Made by a program: the position numbers and the translations under genes
Assembly (NCBI GenBank): GCA_023101725.1
Contig: JALJCO010012892.1
Coordinates: 38,393 to 102,392 of the forward strand
Source of the DNA: Atherinomorus stipes
Lineage: Eukaryota > Chordata > Actinopteri > Atheriniformes > Atherinidae
Length of the DNA stretch: 64,000 nucleotides
Direction of reading: 5' to 3'
Shown: positions 1 through 10,436 of the stretch, piece after piece
Position numbering within the stretch: the stretch's first letter is position 1
Layout: the number at the start of each line of letters is the position of its first letter
The notes under the pieces: model-generated
Told to the model about the DNA's origin: nothing
The model's database searches: none
Seen by the model: the letters and a program-made list of their open reading frames with translations, nothing else

Positions 1-184
1 CAACGTGGTCTCCGGGTAAAGCTCCATATCGTCACCGGACCCAACTGTATTACTGAGGAAGTGAGGTCTGGCGTTTCAAAACAATACTCCGCTGTAAAAA
101 ATGCCGTTTTTTTCTTTGGAGTATTTACATATAAAGTAATGCCAACAACATAAACTAGTTTTTAACTGTTATGTCATCACTCCT
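1..184. mobile_element. Right end of a TTAA-flanked non-autonomous DNA element (family T1)
   Basis: This stretch matches 45282-45464 almost base for base; by eye only two substitutions separate them (G/A near 31 and T/C near 168). It ends with a terminal motif whose reverse complement starts AGGAGTGATGACAT, directly followed by TTAA at 185-188. The left part of the element lies outside the window. No coding potential is seen. The TTAA flank suggests a piggyBac-like or Kolobok-like mover; which of the two is not decided by the sequence. Confidence 0.8.
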
Positions 185-188
185 TTAA

Positions 189-1115
189 AACAACTTCAGC
201 TTCTAACTGCCCTAATACAGTATAGCTAACTTAGCATATTGGCAAACAACAACACAGAGCATCGGCTCAGAGAGATTGTTGCTAGCAGAATAATGATTGT
301 AGTGATCATAAAGTCCCGTTTTGTTCAAATAAACATCCCTCCATCCAGGTATTAGCCTGCAGAACCGTCCCATCCCTGCATACCGGAGCATCCCGGTGTC
401 CCCACGCTCGTTAGCTCGTACCGACACCCAGGCAAAGTGAGAGGTTGCTGGCTGGACTTGGACTGACACCGGCTTTCATAAGAACATGTTCTTGTTCTTC
501 ATGCAACAGATCATGGCCGACTTTTACGGTAAAATTAATTTTCACTGTGTTCTATCTGCCGCCGCAGAACCCAGAAATCAGCTGATCGCGTCGCTCTCAT
601 TTGATTCCTGCTGCGGCTCATGGCTGCCTGCTTGGTGACTTATTTGTGGAGAGATCTGATTCCCTCAGTACATCTGATCTGAAAGATGCAGGATAATAAT
701 GATGATGGAGCTGAGTATGTGCTGATCAGAGATGGTTTTGCTGGGTGGAGCTTTCCTGGATGGATTTTCATAAGAAAGGCCGAGTTAATGCAGCCACCCA
801 ACACGTTCAGCAGATGGTGAATCTAGGAGGCTACCAACAGTTTTCAGGGAAACAGGACTGGTGTTAATGTCACCTTCACTCTGTTATGAGAACTGGGTGA
901 ACCAGACGTGTTTTCTTGGAGCTTTTCAGTCAGGCTTTCCATTCTTCCAATGTCATGTTTTTTATTGAACAATATTGAGAACACACCTCACCGGAGGTGC
1001 GAAGCCAATGTGGAAATGCCTCTGTCAAACAGTGGGCGGGGCTCAAAAAGGTGAGCAAACAGTCACTACTTTCTCGTCATCCACCGTCTCTCCCTCTAGT
1101 CCTCTCAGAGATCGC
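189..1115. other. Unassigned sequence
   Basis: I recognise no gene, RNA or repeat family here. Short open frames exist on both strands but none has a known motif or an apparent splice structure. Confidence 0.5.
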
Positions 1116-1123
1116 TGGCCAAC

Positions 1124-1611
1124 TAGGGCTGGACGATAATTCAATATCAATATATATTGATCGATAGAGGTTTTTTCAATATAAAAAAAAGAGGGTCAAT
1201 AAAAGTTCAATATAGAAGCACATTTTTCTGCTGTAGCCTATCAGGTAGCATGATGCTACAGTCACTCCTTCCACCAAACCAATCACAAATGCAGACCAGG
1301 CAAAGGCTGAACTGGAATTCATTGTTATGCCCCTTTCAGACTTGCACTGGAAAGCGGTAATATTGCGAACTCTGTCCTTTATAACGCTGCATTCAGACAT
1401 GCGTACCTGTCCAATGCAAGTCTGAAAATGGCATTAGTGTGAACTATATTATAAGTAGGACAACTAGCAAAAGCTTAAATGGCCGGGGCTGCACCTAAAA
1501 TAGCTCTGAATTTGATAATGGCTTTTTTTTTTTTTTTTTGATAAATATCGATATCGATCGATACAGATTGTTTTTTATCGATGATCTTTTTTTCTATATC
1601 GTCCAGCCCTA
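1124..1611. mobile_element. Non-autonomous hAT element (488 bp)
   Basis: The ends are inverted repeats, TAGGGCTGGACGATA on the left and its near mirror on the right, followed inward by runs of ATCGAT-type motifs. It is flanked by a perfect 8-bp target duplication, TGGCCAAC, at 1116-1123 and 1612-1619, which is the hAT hallmark. No transposase is encoded, so mobilisation would need a hAT enzyme supplied elsewhere. The subterminal repeats resemble those of the element at 24610-25802. Confidence 0.9.
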
Positions 1612-1619
1612 TGGCCAAC

Positions 1620-2924
1620 TGTAAAGTACTGTATATTAGCGTGAATTTTTCAGCTTTTATTCATGCCATCAACGGTCTCTCATAGCCATATTTCAGCCCA
1701 AAAGAAGACGCAAAAAACGGGGCTGAGTTTGGACCATCTGATTTGGTCCAAGTTTAGCCTAAAAATAAACATTGAAAATTGGGCTGCACTGAGTCCGTAC
1801 CCGTTTATAGTCCGTACTTGTTTAGACAGGCCATTAAAACACAAAATTTCATTGAACAATTTATTTATTTAAACTTTTCTTAGAATTTTTTTTAAAGAAC
1901 GTCCAAACATAACAGACACTTTCTGCATCAATATCTTATTTTCTCTTTTTCTCTTCAAAATCCTTTCTTTTATTTCCAACAAGTGATGTTTGCTTTCTAG
2001 ATGAAGCTTGAAGATGCAGGCTTCCATTAGCATTAGCGTTAGCATTAACATTAGCGTTACCTGGTGCTCCATCCAGACTTCTCAGCTCTGCTTTATCTCC
2101 ACTCACTAATTCATATTCAATAAATTGGAGTGGATTTTTGCCTTTTCAGGGTTGTTTTAGGACCATTTTTTCTTCATTATTTAGTTTTAATTCTTCTTCA
2201 CAACGTTAGCTACAGGCTAGCGGCTAGCTGAGTGTCTTCTTCTGCTTGTTTGTTGAACTCTGACAAATTAGCGCCACCAGGTGGGGGAGGCTACATTGCA
2301 ACTAATCCAGTCATAAATAACAAGGAAAATATATGGCCATATATTGTGTAAAAGGGAAAGTTTTTTCACGGCCCACGCTTGGGCTGCGACCCCATTGTTA
2401 ACAATCAGTGGTTTAAATGTTGATGTCACTATTTTGTTATGCTGTACTGTTATTGCCGTTTTGTTATGCTAAACAGCAGATATATTTTTGTGTCGGCTGC
2501 TTTGTATTGACATAGATACAGTTGTGCTGAGGTCTCAGTTTTGGCCTCTTCCCAATGCAATGTGTTCTTGAAAGCAGCTTTCTGAGTTAATTAGAAAATA
2601 ATTTGAACTAGAAAAGCATTTGCAGAGTGCAGACCTCCGCCAAGCAGCTCTGATAAAGAATCCTTCAGAACATTCCTGGATCCAGAAGGTAATCCTGATC
2701 ACAGCCAAAATTTAATGAGTTCATCTTTGGACTGAGACACACGGCTGGTGAAGATTTCAGGTCAATCTGTCCAGAACTTTTTCCGTAAAGTTGCTGACAG
2801 ACACACAAACCAACACTACCAAAAACGTAACCTGCTTGGCGGAGGTAAAAACATGACTGGACCTGGTCTGTGTGGATGGAATAAAATCACTGGATGGAAA
2901 TGTTTTTGTATTCTGTGTCATAGT
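1620..2924. other. Unassigned sequence with a short TTAGCR hexamer run
   Basis: No gene is recognised. At about 2026-2060 there is an imperfect run of the hexamer TTAGCA/TTAGCG. The rest is A+T-rich and has no inverted ends that I can pair. Confidence 0.5.
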
Positions 2925-3033
2925 TTAAAGAGACACCATGTAATTTTTGACCCAAACATTAGCCAACTGTAAGTAATAATAAATGATTTTGGGGGTCAAT
3001 ATACATCACTTTATGCATGTATGTGCTCTTATG

Positions 3034-6000
3034 TAGAGATGTTCCGATACCATTTTTCCCCTCCCGATACTGATTCCGATACTTGTGCTATGGGTATCGG
3101 CCGATACCGAGTACCGATACCACTATGTTATTAAAAAGATATATTACACCTGCATGACTGTGATATGATTATCGTTGTGGTAAGGCCTGCGTCAGGTTTA
3201 ACCCTTTGTAAAACATGAATTTATACAGCAAATTGAAGCCATTTATTTTAAATATATTTTCAAATAGAACAGTATAAAAACAGTATTGAACAGATACTTA
3301 ACTAACAAATCTAGGAATAATTATCAAAATTAAAATGCAGCTACAAAATTTTTAACTGAAAAAGGCATTTATAAGGAATAGTAGCCTATAACAAAACAGC
3401 ATTCCAATAGCAACTTAAATATATCCAAGTCCAAAAATTAAAGTGCAGCCACAATATTTTCAAATAAAAAAAACATATAAACAACATAAAAAACAGCAGA
3501 GCAACAGCAACTTAAATAAATCTAAAAAAAAAAGTTCTGCCACCATTTTACATTAAGGCATTTAAACAGAATAAATAGTCCAACAGCAACTTCAATTTTC
3601 TATAAAAAAAAAAAAAAACAGTGCAACACCAACCAATAAAGCAAACATTTAAAAAAATCCAAATCAAAAGAGCAGCAGCCACACTGTAAACAAAAAATAG
3701 GCTAAAAATCACAGTAGCACTTTAGCATTTTAGTATTGCTTATAATTTTAAGAGCAAAGGCAGATTCTTCTTCAGGAAGATGAGCATTTCTGCCCTCTGT
3801 CCTCCAAGCCTGTTCCGTCTTGCATCAACAATGTTGGATGCTGCACTAAACAGTCTCTCACTGTCAACACTGGTACAAGGAGCACAGAGAAACTTTGCAG
3901 CAGTGGCAGCCAGGGAGGGAAACCGAATTTGGTTGACTCCCCAGTAGTGGAATGGGCTGTCTGAGCGGGGGACTGTTTGCTCTGTCAAATACGTCTGTAT
4001 TTGAACCTGTGTGCTTGTACTACTTGCCCCACGTTCCTCATCATGCTCCTGCAGGATTTCCTCAAACAGTCCTTTCAAGCTGCTCTTTCTGCTGCCATCA
4101 GAGTCTGGCTTTGCTTCCAAACGTGGGGCTTTATGGGGATTGCCTGGTGCTGCCTCTGCTCCCTCAGGTGTGGTCCTGCTGCTCCGTAGCGCCTCCATCT
4201 TCTCCACCTCAACGGTCAGAGCATTCTTTGCATGCTTGATGCTGTCTGCACTTGTGAAGTATCTGACACAATGATGAAAAATATTAAGTGTCTTAACGTT
4301 TGAAATAATTTTTAATGGTAACATATTACTGTAGTACTGATATAGCAATCAATAATAATGCCATATGTAGGTATCCAAACACCTTTATAATATTATTTAT
4401 AATGTAGAAATTTAATAAAATATATCAGTCATACCTGTCTTTGAATCGTGGGTCTAAAAGGGTGGCGACTGCATACAAGGGCTCATTCTCGATGGTCTTG
4501 AATCTTTTCTGAACAGCCTCAAGAAGCGTTGTTTTCATGGTCTTTATACCCGTGTCCTCCTCATTTTCCCGAGCAAGCAGACGCTTCACCACTGTCACCG
4601 AGGGGATGACTTCAGCTGCAGATGAGGTGGAGGAGCTAATCTGTCTGGTCAGTTCTTCAAATGGTGCCAAAACAGTGATTATTTTCTCCAGTAAGGCCCA
4701 CTGGTTAGCTGTTAGGGTTACTGGCAGGTCGTGGTCAGCTCCATAGGCAGAAATTGGACGCTTCTGCTCCAGTAAACTCTTGACCATGTAAAATGTACTG
4801 TTCCACCTTGTTGCTACATCTTGGTGCAGACGTTTGGTGGGCATTTGAAGATCTTTTTGAAGATCCTCCAAGCGTGTCATAGCCAGTGGCGAATGTTTGA
4901 AATGCGCAACGATCTTCCTTCCATTTGCTAGTGCATCACTCACACTTCTCTGTGACAGTAGCCCCTCATGCACCACCAGCTGGAGCGTGTGGGCGAAGCA
5001 TCCCAAACTTGGAACACCCATCTCGTCCATGGCTTTCTTCATGTTGCTTGCGTTGTCGCGCAAAACAACATGAACACTGGACTTGGGAATTTTCCATTTA
5101 ACTAGCATCTGCTCAATTGCTTCGGCAATTAATGTGCCAGTATGTGACCCTCGGAACTCCACGGTGTGCAGCACCGCACTTCGAGGTATTGACTCTTTGT
5201 CCACCCAGTGTGATGTTAAACTTAATAAAGACATGGGGCATACGTCGGAGCTCCAAATGTCCGTGGTAAAGCTGATTGCATAGACGTCTTTCAGCATACA
5301 CGAAATGTGTTCCCTCACTGACTCGCATAATTTGGGTAGCGCAGTTTCGGAGATATATTTACGTCCTGGCAAAGAGTACCTTGGCTCCAAATGCTCCATT
5401 AAGCGGCGAAATCCCACATTCTCGACAACAGACAGGGGTTGGTCATCCAGGACAATAAACTCCACAATTTTGTCTGTTATCTGAAATGCTTTTGGGCTGT
5501 CTTTGGACAATTTCTCTCGTCGCTGGAAGGCAGCTTCCAAAGTTTGCTGCAGCAGCTCATCCTTCTGTTGCCCCTTTACTTTAACCAACTCGTCGTGCTC
5601 TTTGGCGTGACGCGTCTTCAGATGTTTTATCATGTTACTCGTGTTGAAATTACCTACAGTCGTGCCACCCCTCGATATTTTGTTGTTGCATATTTTGCAG
5701 GTCGCAGTCTTACTGGTAGGAAAATCCAGGGTAAAATACTGCCACACCGGTGCCGACATGTTTGCTAGCTCCTTGTCAAACAAGTGATTGGTTCTTCTTC
5801 GCCCCCTCTAAAAACAGCAGGCTGCAACGGGCAGTACAACGCAACTGTTTAAAGAGCAGCGAAGAAGAACTGTCATGGCACGTTGGGGCTAGCGGAGCTA
5901 ATCAATAATTACATTTATGTTTTAATGAATAACGTGGTATCGGATCGGTGCCTGGACTCCAGTACTCGCCGATACCGATACCAGCATTTTTGGCAGTATC

Positions 6001-6042
6001 GGAGACATTTCCGATACTGGTATCGGAATCGGAACAACTCTA
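3034..6042 (-). mobile_element. Complete hAT transposon, possibly autonomous (3009 bp)
   Basis: The terminal inverted repeats are TAGAGATGTTCCGATACC on the left and, read inward from the right, TAGAGTTGTTCCGAT continuing into GGTATCGG-type motifs. Multiple CCGATAC motifs sit just inside both ends and are probable transposase binding sites. A perfect 8-bp target duplication, CTCTTATG, flanks the element at 3026-3033 and 6043-6050. A two-exon transposase fills the middle on the minus strand. Between the left end and the gene (about 3120-3739) lies A+T-rich sequence with A-rich runs and no other open frame. All parts needed for cut-and-paste transposition appear present; whether it still moves cannot be told from the sequence. 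Confidence 0.92.
3740..5783 (-). CDS. hAT transposase with BED zinc finger, two exons
   Basis: Exon 1 runs from 5783 down to 4435 and exon 2 from 4262 down to 3740. The intron begins GTAT at 4434 and ends in TGTGTCAG at 4263. The exons total 1872 bases, exactly 624 codons, giving 623 residues; the Arg at codon 450 is split. A BED zinc finger lies at residues 10-60 (C29, C32, H54, H59). Asp175 in a TDIW motif and Asp243 in RDNASN are the likely first two catalytic acidic residues. C262 and H265 form the CxxH motif, and RW is at 326-327. A C-terminal hAT dimerisation region holds SVDSERLFS near residue 585, whose Glu is the probable third catalytic residue. Methionine 9 is an alternative start. 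No internal stop or frameshift was seen. Such enzymes act in the nucleus and excise DNA between the element's inverted repeats. The splice sites are inferred from consensus and frame, not from transcripts. Confidence 0.9.
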
Positions 6043-6294
6043 CTCTTATGGGGCTGCCCTCCTCAAAAACCAGACGTTAACTTTGCATGAGCGGATCCGT
6101 CTCTCATTGGATCATGTGACCTGGAACGCGTTGCTTTATGGCTTGATTACTGCAAATCAACTGGTCAAAGTGGTCTGCAAACATGATAACAAAACACGGA
6201 TGGAGACTGTTTTACTTTGCAACAGTTGTGTGGCCTGTGGGAGGTTACAGGTTTAGTGCCCCCAGTGGCCAAAAGTTACATGGTGTCCCTTTAA

Positions 6295-6456
6295 CTCCGT
6301 GTTATACTTGATGATACACAAATTGAGAAAAATAGTCAAAATGGCACTCCATGTCAGAAAGGTTGCTGACTCCTTTTTCACTCCACACGTCACATACTTT
6401 ATCTAAATTTCGCTCCTCTTTCAGCTGCACTTTGTTCAGGCAGTAGCTCATAAATA

Positions 6457-6496
<40 letters not shown>

Positions 6497-7382
6497 ACTT
6501 GCATAAGCTGGCAGCCAGATGTATGTACATCGTCAGATAGCTGTAATGGGGAGATGTGACAGCACTACCAGGACAAATAACCAAACTGGACAGGATATCA
6601 TATCATTCATATCAGACAAAAGTCAATTAAAACCTGCATGTATCAGGTTGGTGATAATTAACAGCCCTATGAGGCTTTTAATGAGATTGAAGGCGCTACA
6701 CTTTCTTTGCTTCTGGAAACATGAAAATACAACAAACATATTCATAAGAACACAGCATTGCATGAAAAGCACAGCCTGATTAATAAAAGAAATCAAACGT
6801 GTGCAGGACACAGGATGGATGATTAATGCGAGCGGATGGAGAGATGGGTCATGGTTGTGTGTCATGAGAATGAGGACAAAAGTCAAACAGGATTTGCAGC
6901 CGACTTCTTTAAATGTGACAACTTGGCGTCTGCTGGGTAGACACAGCGTCCTGGTTTCCCGGCTCGCTGTGTGACGCATTGTGCATACCAGACTGAGAGG
7001 AAACCAAGTGATGGAGCGGAGATAAACAGGTGGAGACAAGATTGCTATTATCTGGAAAGAGTTTGGGTGTGCAGAAGGAGAGGAGCGTTGTGATGGGCAT
7101 GGCTGGAAATGCAGGCCTGCTCTCTGAAGCCTCAGCTTTTGTTCAGAAATGAGCTGAATTCCTTGCACCCAAACGACGCCTGAAAGGGCAAGAAAAGAAA
7201 CCTCTGTGATTCCAAGGTTTACAGTTCTGGAGATGTGACTCAAAAAGGACTATTGTTTGACATCAATGCTCACCACAATGCTGCAATGGAGCCTGACCAA
7301 GCCGATGGTAAATGCCATGGCTACAGCTTCGTCATTAAGGCAGTGTCATCGCAGTTATTTTCTCAGAGTACTACAAAAGACA
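6295..7382. other. Unassigned sequence containing a CA microsatellite
   Basis: No gene is recognised. An open frame of about 200 codons on the minus strand (6623-7243) has no motif and low-complexity composition, and I do not call it. The CA tract at 6458-6494 is listed separately. Confidence 0.5.
6458..6494. repeat. (CA)n microsatellite
   Basis: An uninterrupted CA dinucleotide tract of about 37 bases. Its length is likely to vary between individuals. Confidence 0.97.
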
Positions 7383-7384
7383 TA

Positions 7385-9027
7385 CACTGTTTAAAAAAAC
7401 TTTACTATCACAGATTTTTTCTGTGATATTTAACTTTTTTTCCCCCATTTTTAAGAAACGGAATAATAACAATAAAATTAAGGAATTAAGGGTGTGAATT
7501 TACAAGTCTCACATGAAATAACATGAAAAGCCTGTAACAGTAAAAAGACATGAAGTTTCCATTTTTTAGAGAAGATGTAATTTAATTTCACATAAAAGAA
7601 TGTTAAAATACATTATCAATATATATTATCTGATAATATTTCTTTGTAGCAAAAGAAAAATGTTTTAGGTAATTTCATCTACTCTAAAAAGAGTATCTGA
7701 GCTGTAGTTGATATGAAAGACTTCTTTACACTGATCTAACTTTATCATTTTTGTTTGGCGATTAATTTCTTTTGGTTTTTCTAGTCAAATCAACTTAGAA
7801 ACCCCTTTATCTAATCGGAAACAAGTTTTTACTTTCACTCAAACTAAATTTATTAAGTTGTTTCAGCTTTAGCATGCATGAACAAAGGGGACGGGGCTAT
7901 TTTCAAAACACAACATATCTGGACCACAAAGGCTCATGGGAAAAGCAAATTCAACAGGAAATAACCTTCTTGGGATTATCCTACAAATTTGAGTAAAGTG
8001 TTTACTGCCTTTGTTCTGTACTCAAGTTGCACCATGAGTGTGAAGGACAGTTAAAGCAGATATGATCACCACCATATCCGATGATATAACGTCGGAGATG
8101 GAACCAACAGCACTTTATAGTGAGTTGTTTTGCTGTCCTCTCACAGTCTTTGGATTCACTGTGGTGAAAACTTTACCTTTGAAAATTTGCATTAGGAACA
8201 AAGAATAATGCTACAAAGGAAGTTGTTCAAAATCATAATGTCAAAGTAATGGAACATATTTAATTCACTTGAAACTAACTAGAAAATTTCAATTTGCATT
8301 GACTAAATAAATATAAGTTGAATAACAATTTTATTTAGTTAAATTTGATTTAGTTCACTCAATTTTATTAGATGACACCAATTGAAGAAATATTTTTAAG
8401 TTGGTTCAACTTGGTCCAAGCATGTTAAGGTGCATTTTGGCTTTCTTATGGCATTATTTTATTTTATTTTTGCCGCAACGTTCATCGCAGAAACATGTTA
8501 GTAATCGTAAATCATCTATTATAGCCTGATGTAACAGTTGCTGCTTATTTTCCATGATGCCTTGTGGCACACCTGGATCTTCATTGCACCATGACTCAAA
8601 TGTATGTCACCCCTTCAGTACCCTTGTAAATTGGTAACTGAGCTTATCTAACAAACAAGTTGACTACCATGATTGCATGTTGCTGTGGTGTCATTTAGTG
8701 ACTTCTGAACAAGCCAATAGTGACGTTTTCCCTGAAGAGATGGCAACAGTGATATTAACCCTGATTTTCTGTATTTTAACAGTTTTTATCGTATGTCTAG
8801 GTGATTTTCTCATTATTATACATCTTAACATCCTTCATTAAACATTAAAATGCCAAAACAAAACAAAGATTTAATGTAAAACCAGTTATAAACTGTATTT
8901 GTATTATGGAAAATTACTGTATTTTTATGAGAAAGTTTTTCTCTGTCATTTAATGATAACTTTCTGGCGCCCCAGCTGCTGGAATATTACTGTATTTTTT
9001 ACGTTTTTTGATTTTTTTTTTACAGTG
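7385..9027 (+). mobile_element. CACTG-ended non-coding DNA element, copy 1
   Basis: The element starts CACTGTTTAAAA and ends in ...TTACAGTG, giving short inverted ends, with TA on both outer sides (7383-7384 and 9028-9029). A second copy lies in the opposite orientation at 27310-29228. Pairing the two copies fixes both boundaries. It encodes nothing recognisable. The CACTG ends recall animal EnSpm/CACTA-like MITEs, while the TA flank would also fit a Tc1/mariner derivative; the superfamily is left open. Confidence 0.8.
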
Positions 9028-9029
9028 TA

Positions 9030-9866
9030 TGAGCACAATGCTCATAATAATGTTCTTTAGGACAGAGCATCACCCTGCGCTAACCAACCAGCCCACACGC
9101 AGACTCCCAAACCTCCCTCCCGTTGAACAATGCCTTGTGTTGGGCTGATGGTGTGGTAATGTGGAACCAGCAAGCAAGAATTAACAAGCTCACATTGAGG
9201 GGAGGGGTGGGACGGCACAAAGCTCGAAGACAGAAGGGGAGAAACAAAGATTTATTTTCTTCAAGTAACCCTCTGCTGTTAACTGGGGACCAGATTCAGA
9301 CTCACTGGACTCACTTTTCCCCATCAGACTTCAGTCAAACATTGATGTGTTTGTGTTGTAACACTTAGAGTCTGAATTGCTGTGTGGTGAGAACATGGCT
9401 GTGAGGGCCTTCTGATCCACCCTTCTGCGTTAATGCAGAGCTTCCCACTCGTTTGGAATAAGACTTGCACAGACATGGGAAGCTTGTTAATATTACCAAC
9501 TCAAGAAAAAGCAGAAGAGGTCTCTGCATTCCTCCAGTGAAGCCTTCTTGTCTGGCAAAGCCCGACACAGACTCAGTTATTCACACAACAGCCTCCAAGA
9601 CATACAAAATATTAACATGCCTTATCTAACAACCTTTTATAGGCCGAACTGATCTACTTCTTTTTTATACAAATTTATCTGGGAATGTTTTGTTTCTTTT
9701 TATTCATGACAAACATTACAGATGACTGTCATTATTAATTTATTAATTTTAGAATTGAGCTCCCATTTGATCATTTCCAGACAAGTTTTAAAAAGATTCA
9801 TGTAGACATGGCCAAGATGACTTGCTGAAGTTAAAACTGAGTATCAAAATGAGAAAGAAGGGGGAT
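9030..9866. other. Unassigned sequence
   Basis: I see no gene, RNA or repeat family here. Confidence 0.5.
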
Positions 9867-9870
9867 TTAA

Positions 9871-10224
9871 AGGAATAGTACACCCACCGAATGATGTGCG
9901 TTTATTTTCTACCCACCCTCATGCTAAGCAAGACCTGGAGCACTTTTTTAATATCTCAAATGCAGCCGGAGATCCAGGTTTTTTTTTTTCATTATCCACC
10001 AGCTTTCATATAATGGAGTTCAGCAGCGACTGAACCAAAAAGGTCCATAAAAGTCAACAAAAACTTGTCAATATTCCTCAATACTGCTTGTCCAATGTAA
10101 TCCAAGTGAGAAGCATCCATAATTTACTCCAAACGGCATCATTTAGTAGATTTTTATAGCCTTGCCATGCGAGGTCACGACACTACGGAAGCCGCATCAG
10201 ACGAGATTGCGTGTTCTTTTTTTG
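9871..10224. mobile_element. TTAA element family T2, left part only
   Basis: It begins AGGAATAGTACACCCACCGA right after TTAA (9867-9870) and follows the left half of the full copy at 20576-21456, including the shared text around the CACTACGGAAGCCG motif. Similarity fades near 10224 and the right end is missing. A further partial copy is at about 37155-37774. Confidence 0.8.
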
Positions 10225-10436
10225 GACATGTTTGAAAAGACGAGTCTGCTTAATGAGCAGATGGACGTTACCGCTCATGTTCTGCAATGCAAGTCTGAAG
10301 GTGGCTTTCGTATTAAATATTTAACTATTTTGAAAATGTCAACAAAAAAGTGTGGAGCTATATAAACCCTTAAAAAGTGTTGAAATCAGTTTTGTAGGAG
10401 TTGATTTAACACTCGATTTTTTGCTGAGTGGACACC

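Larger units (their letters stand above)
2929..6290. mobile_element. TTAA-flanked MITE interrupted by a hAT transposon
   Basis: The outer ends are inverted repeats: AGAGACACCATGTAA on the left and, read inward from the right, AGGGACACCATGTAAC. TTAA lies outside both ends (2925-2928 and 6291-6294). Removing the 3009-bp hAT insert and one 8-bp duplication leaves an element of about 345 bp, a normal size for a miniature element. It carries no coding sequence of its own. Confidence 0.8.

Noticed and set aside
2020..2062. Interstitial telomere repeat
   Set aside because: The hexamer is TTAGCR, not TTAGGG, and the run is short and imperfect.
5784..6042. A separate gene upstream of the hAT transposase
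   Set aside because: The stretch is the element's own 5' region with inverted-end and CCGATAC motifs.
6623..7243. Minus-strand open frame of 206 codons
   Set aside because: No recognisable domain; its length is within chance for this much sequence, and nothing supports transcription.
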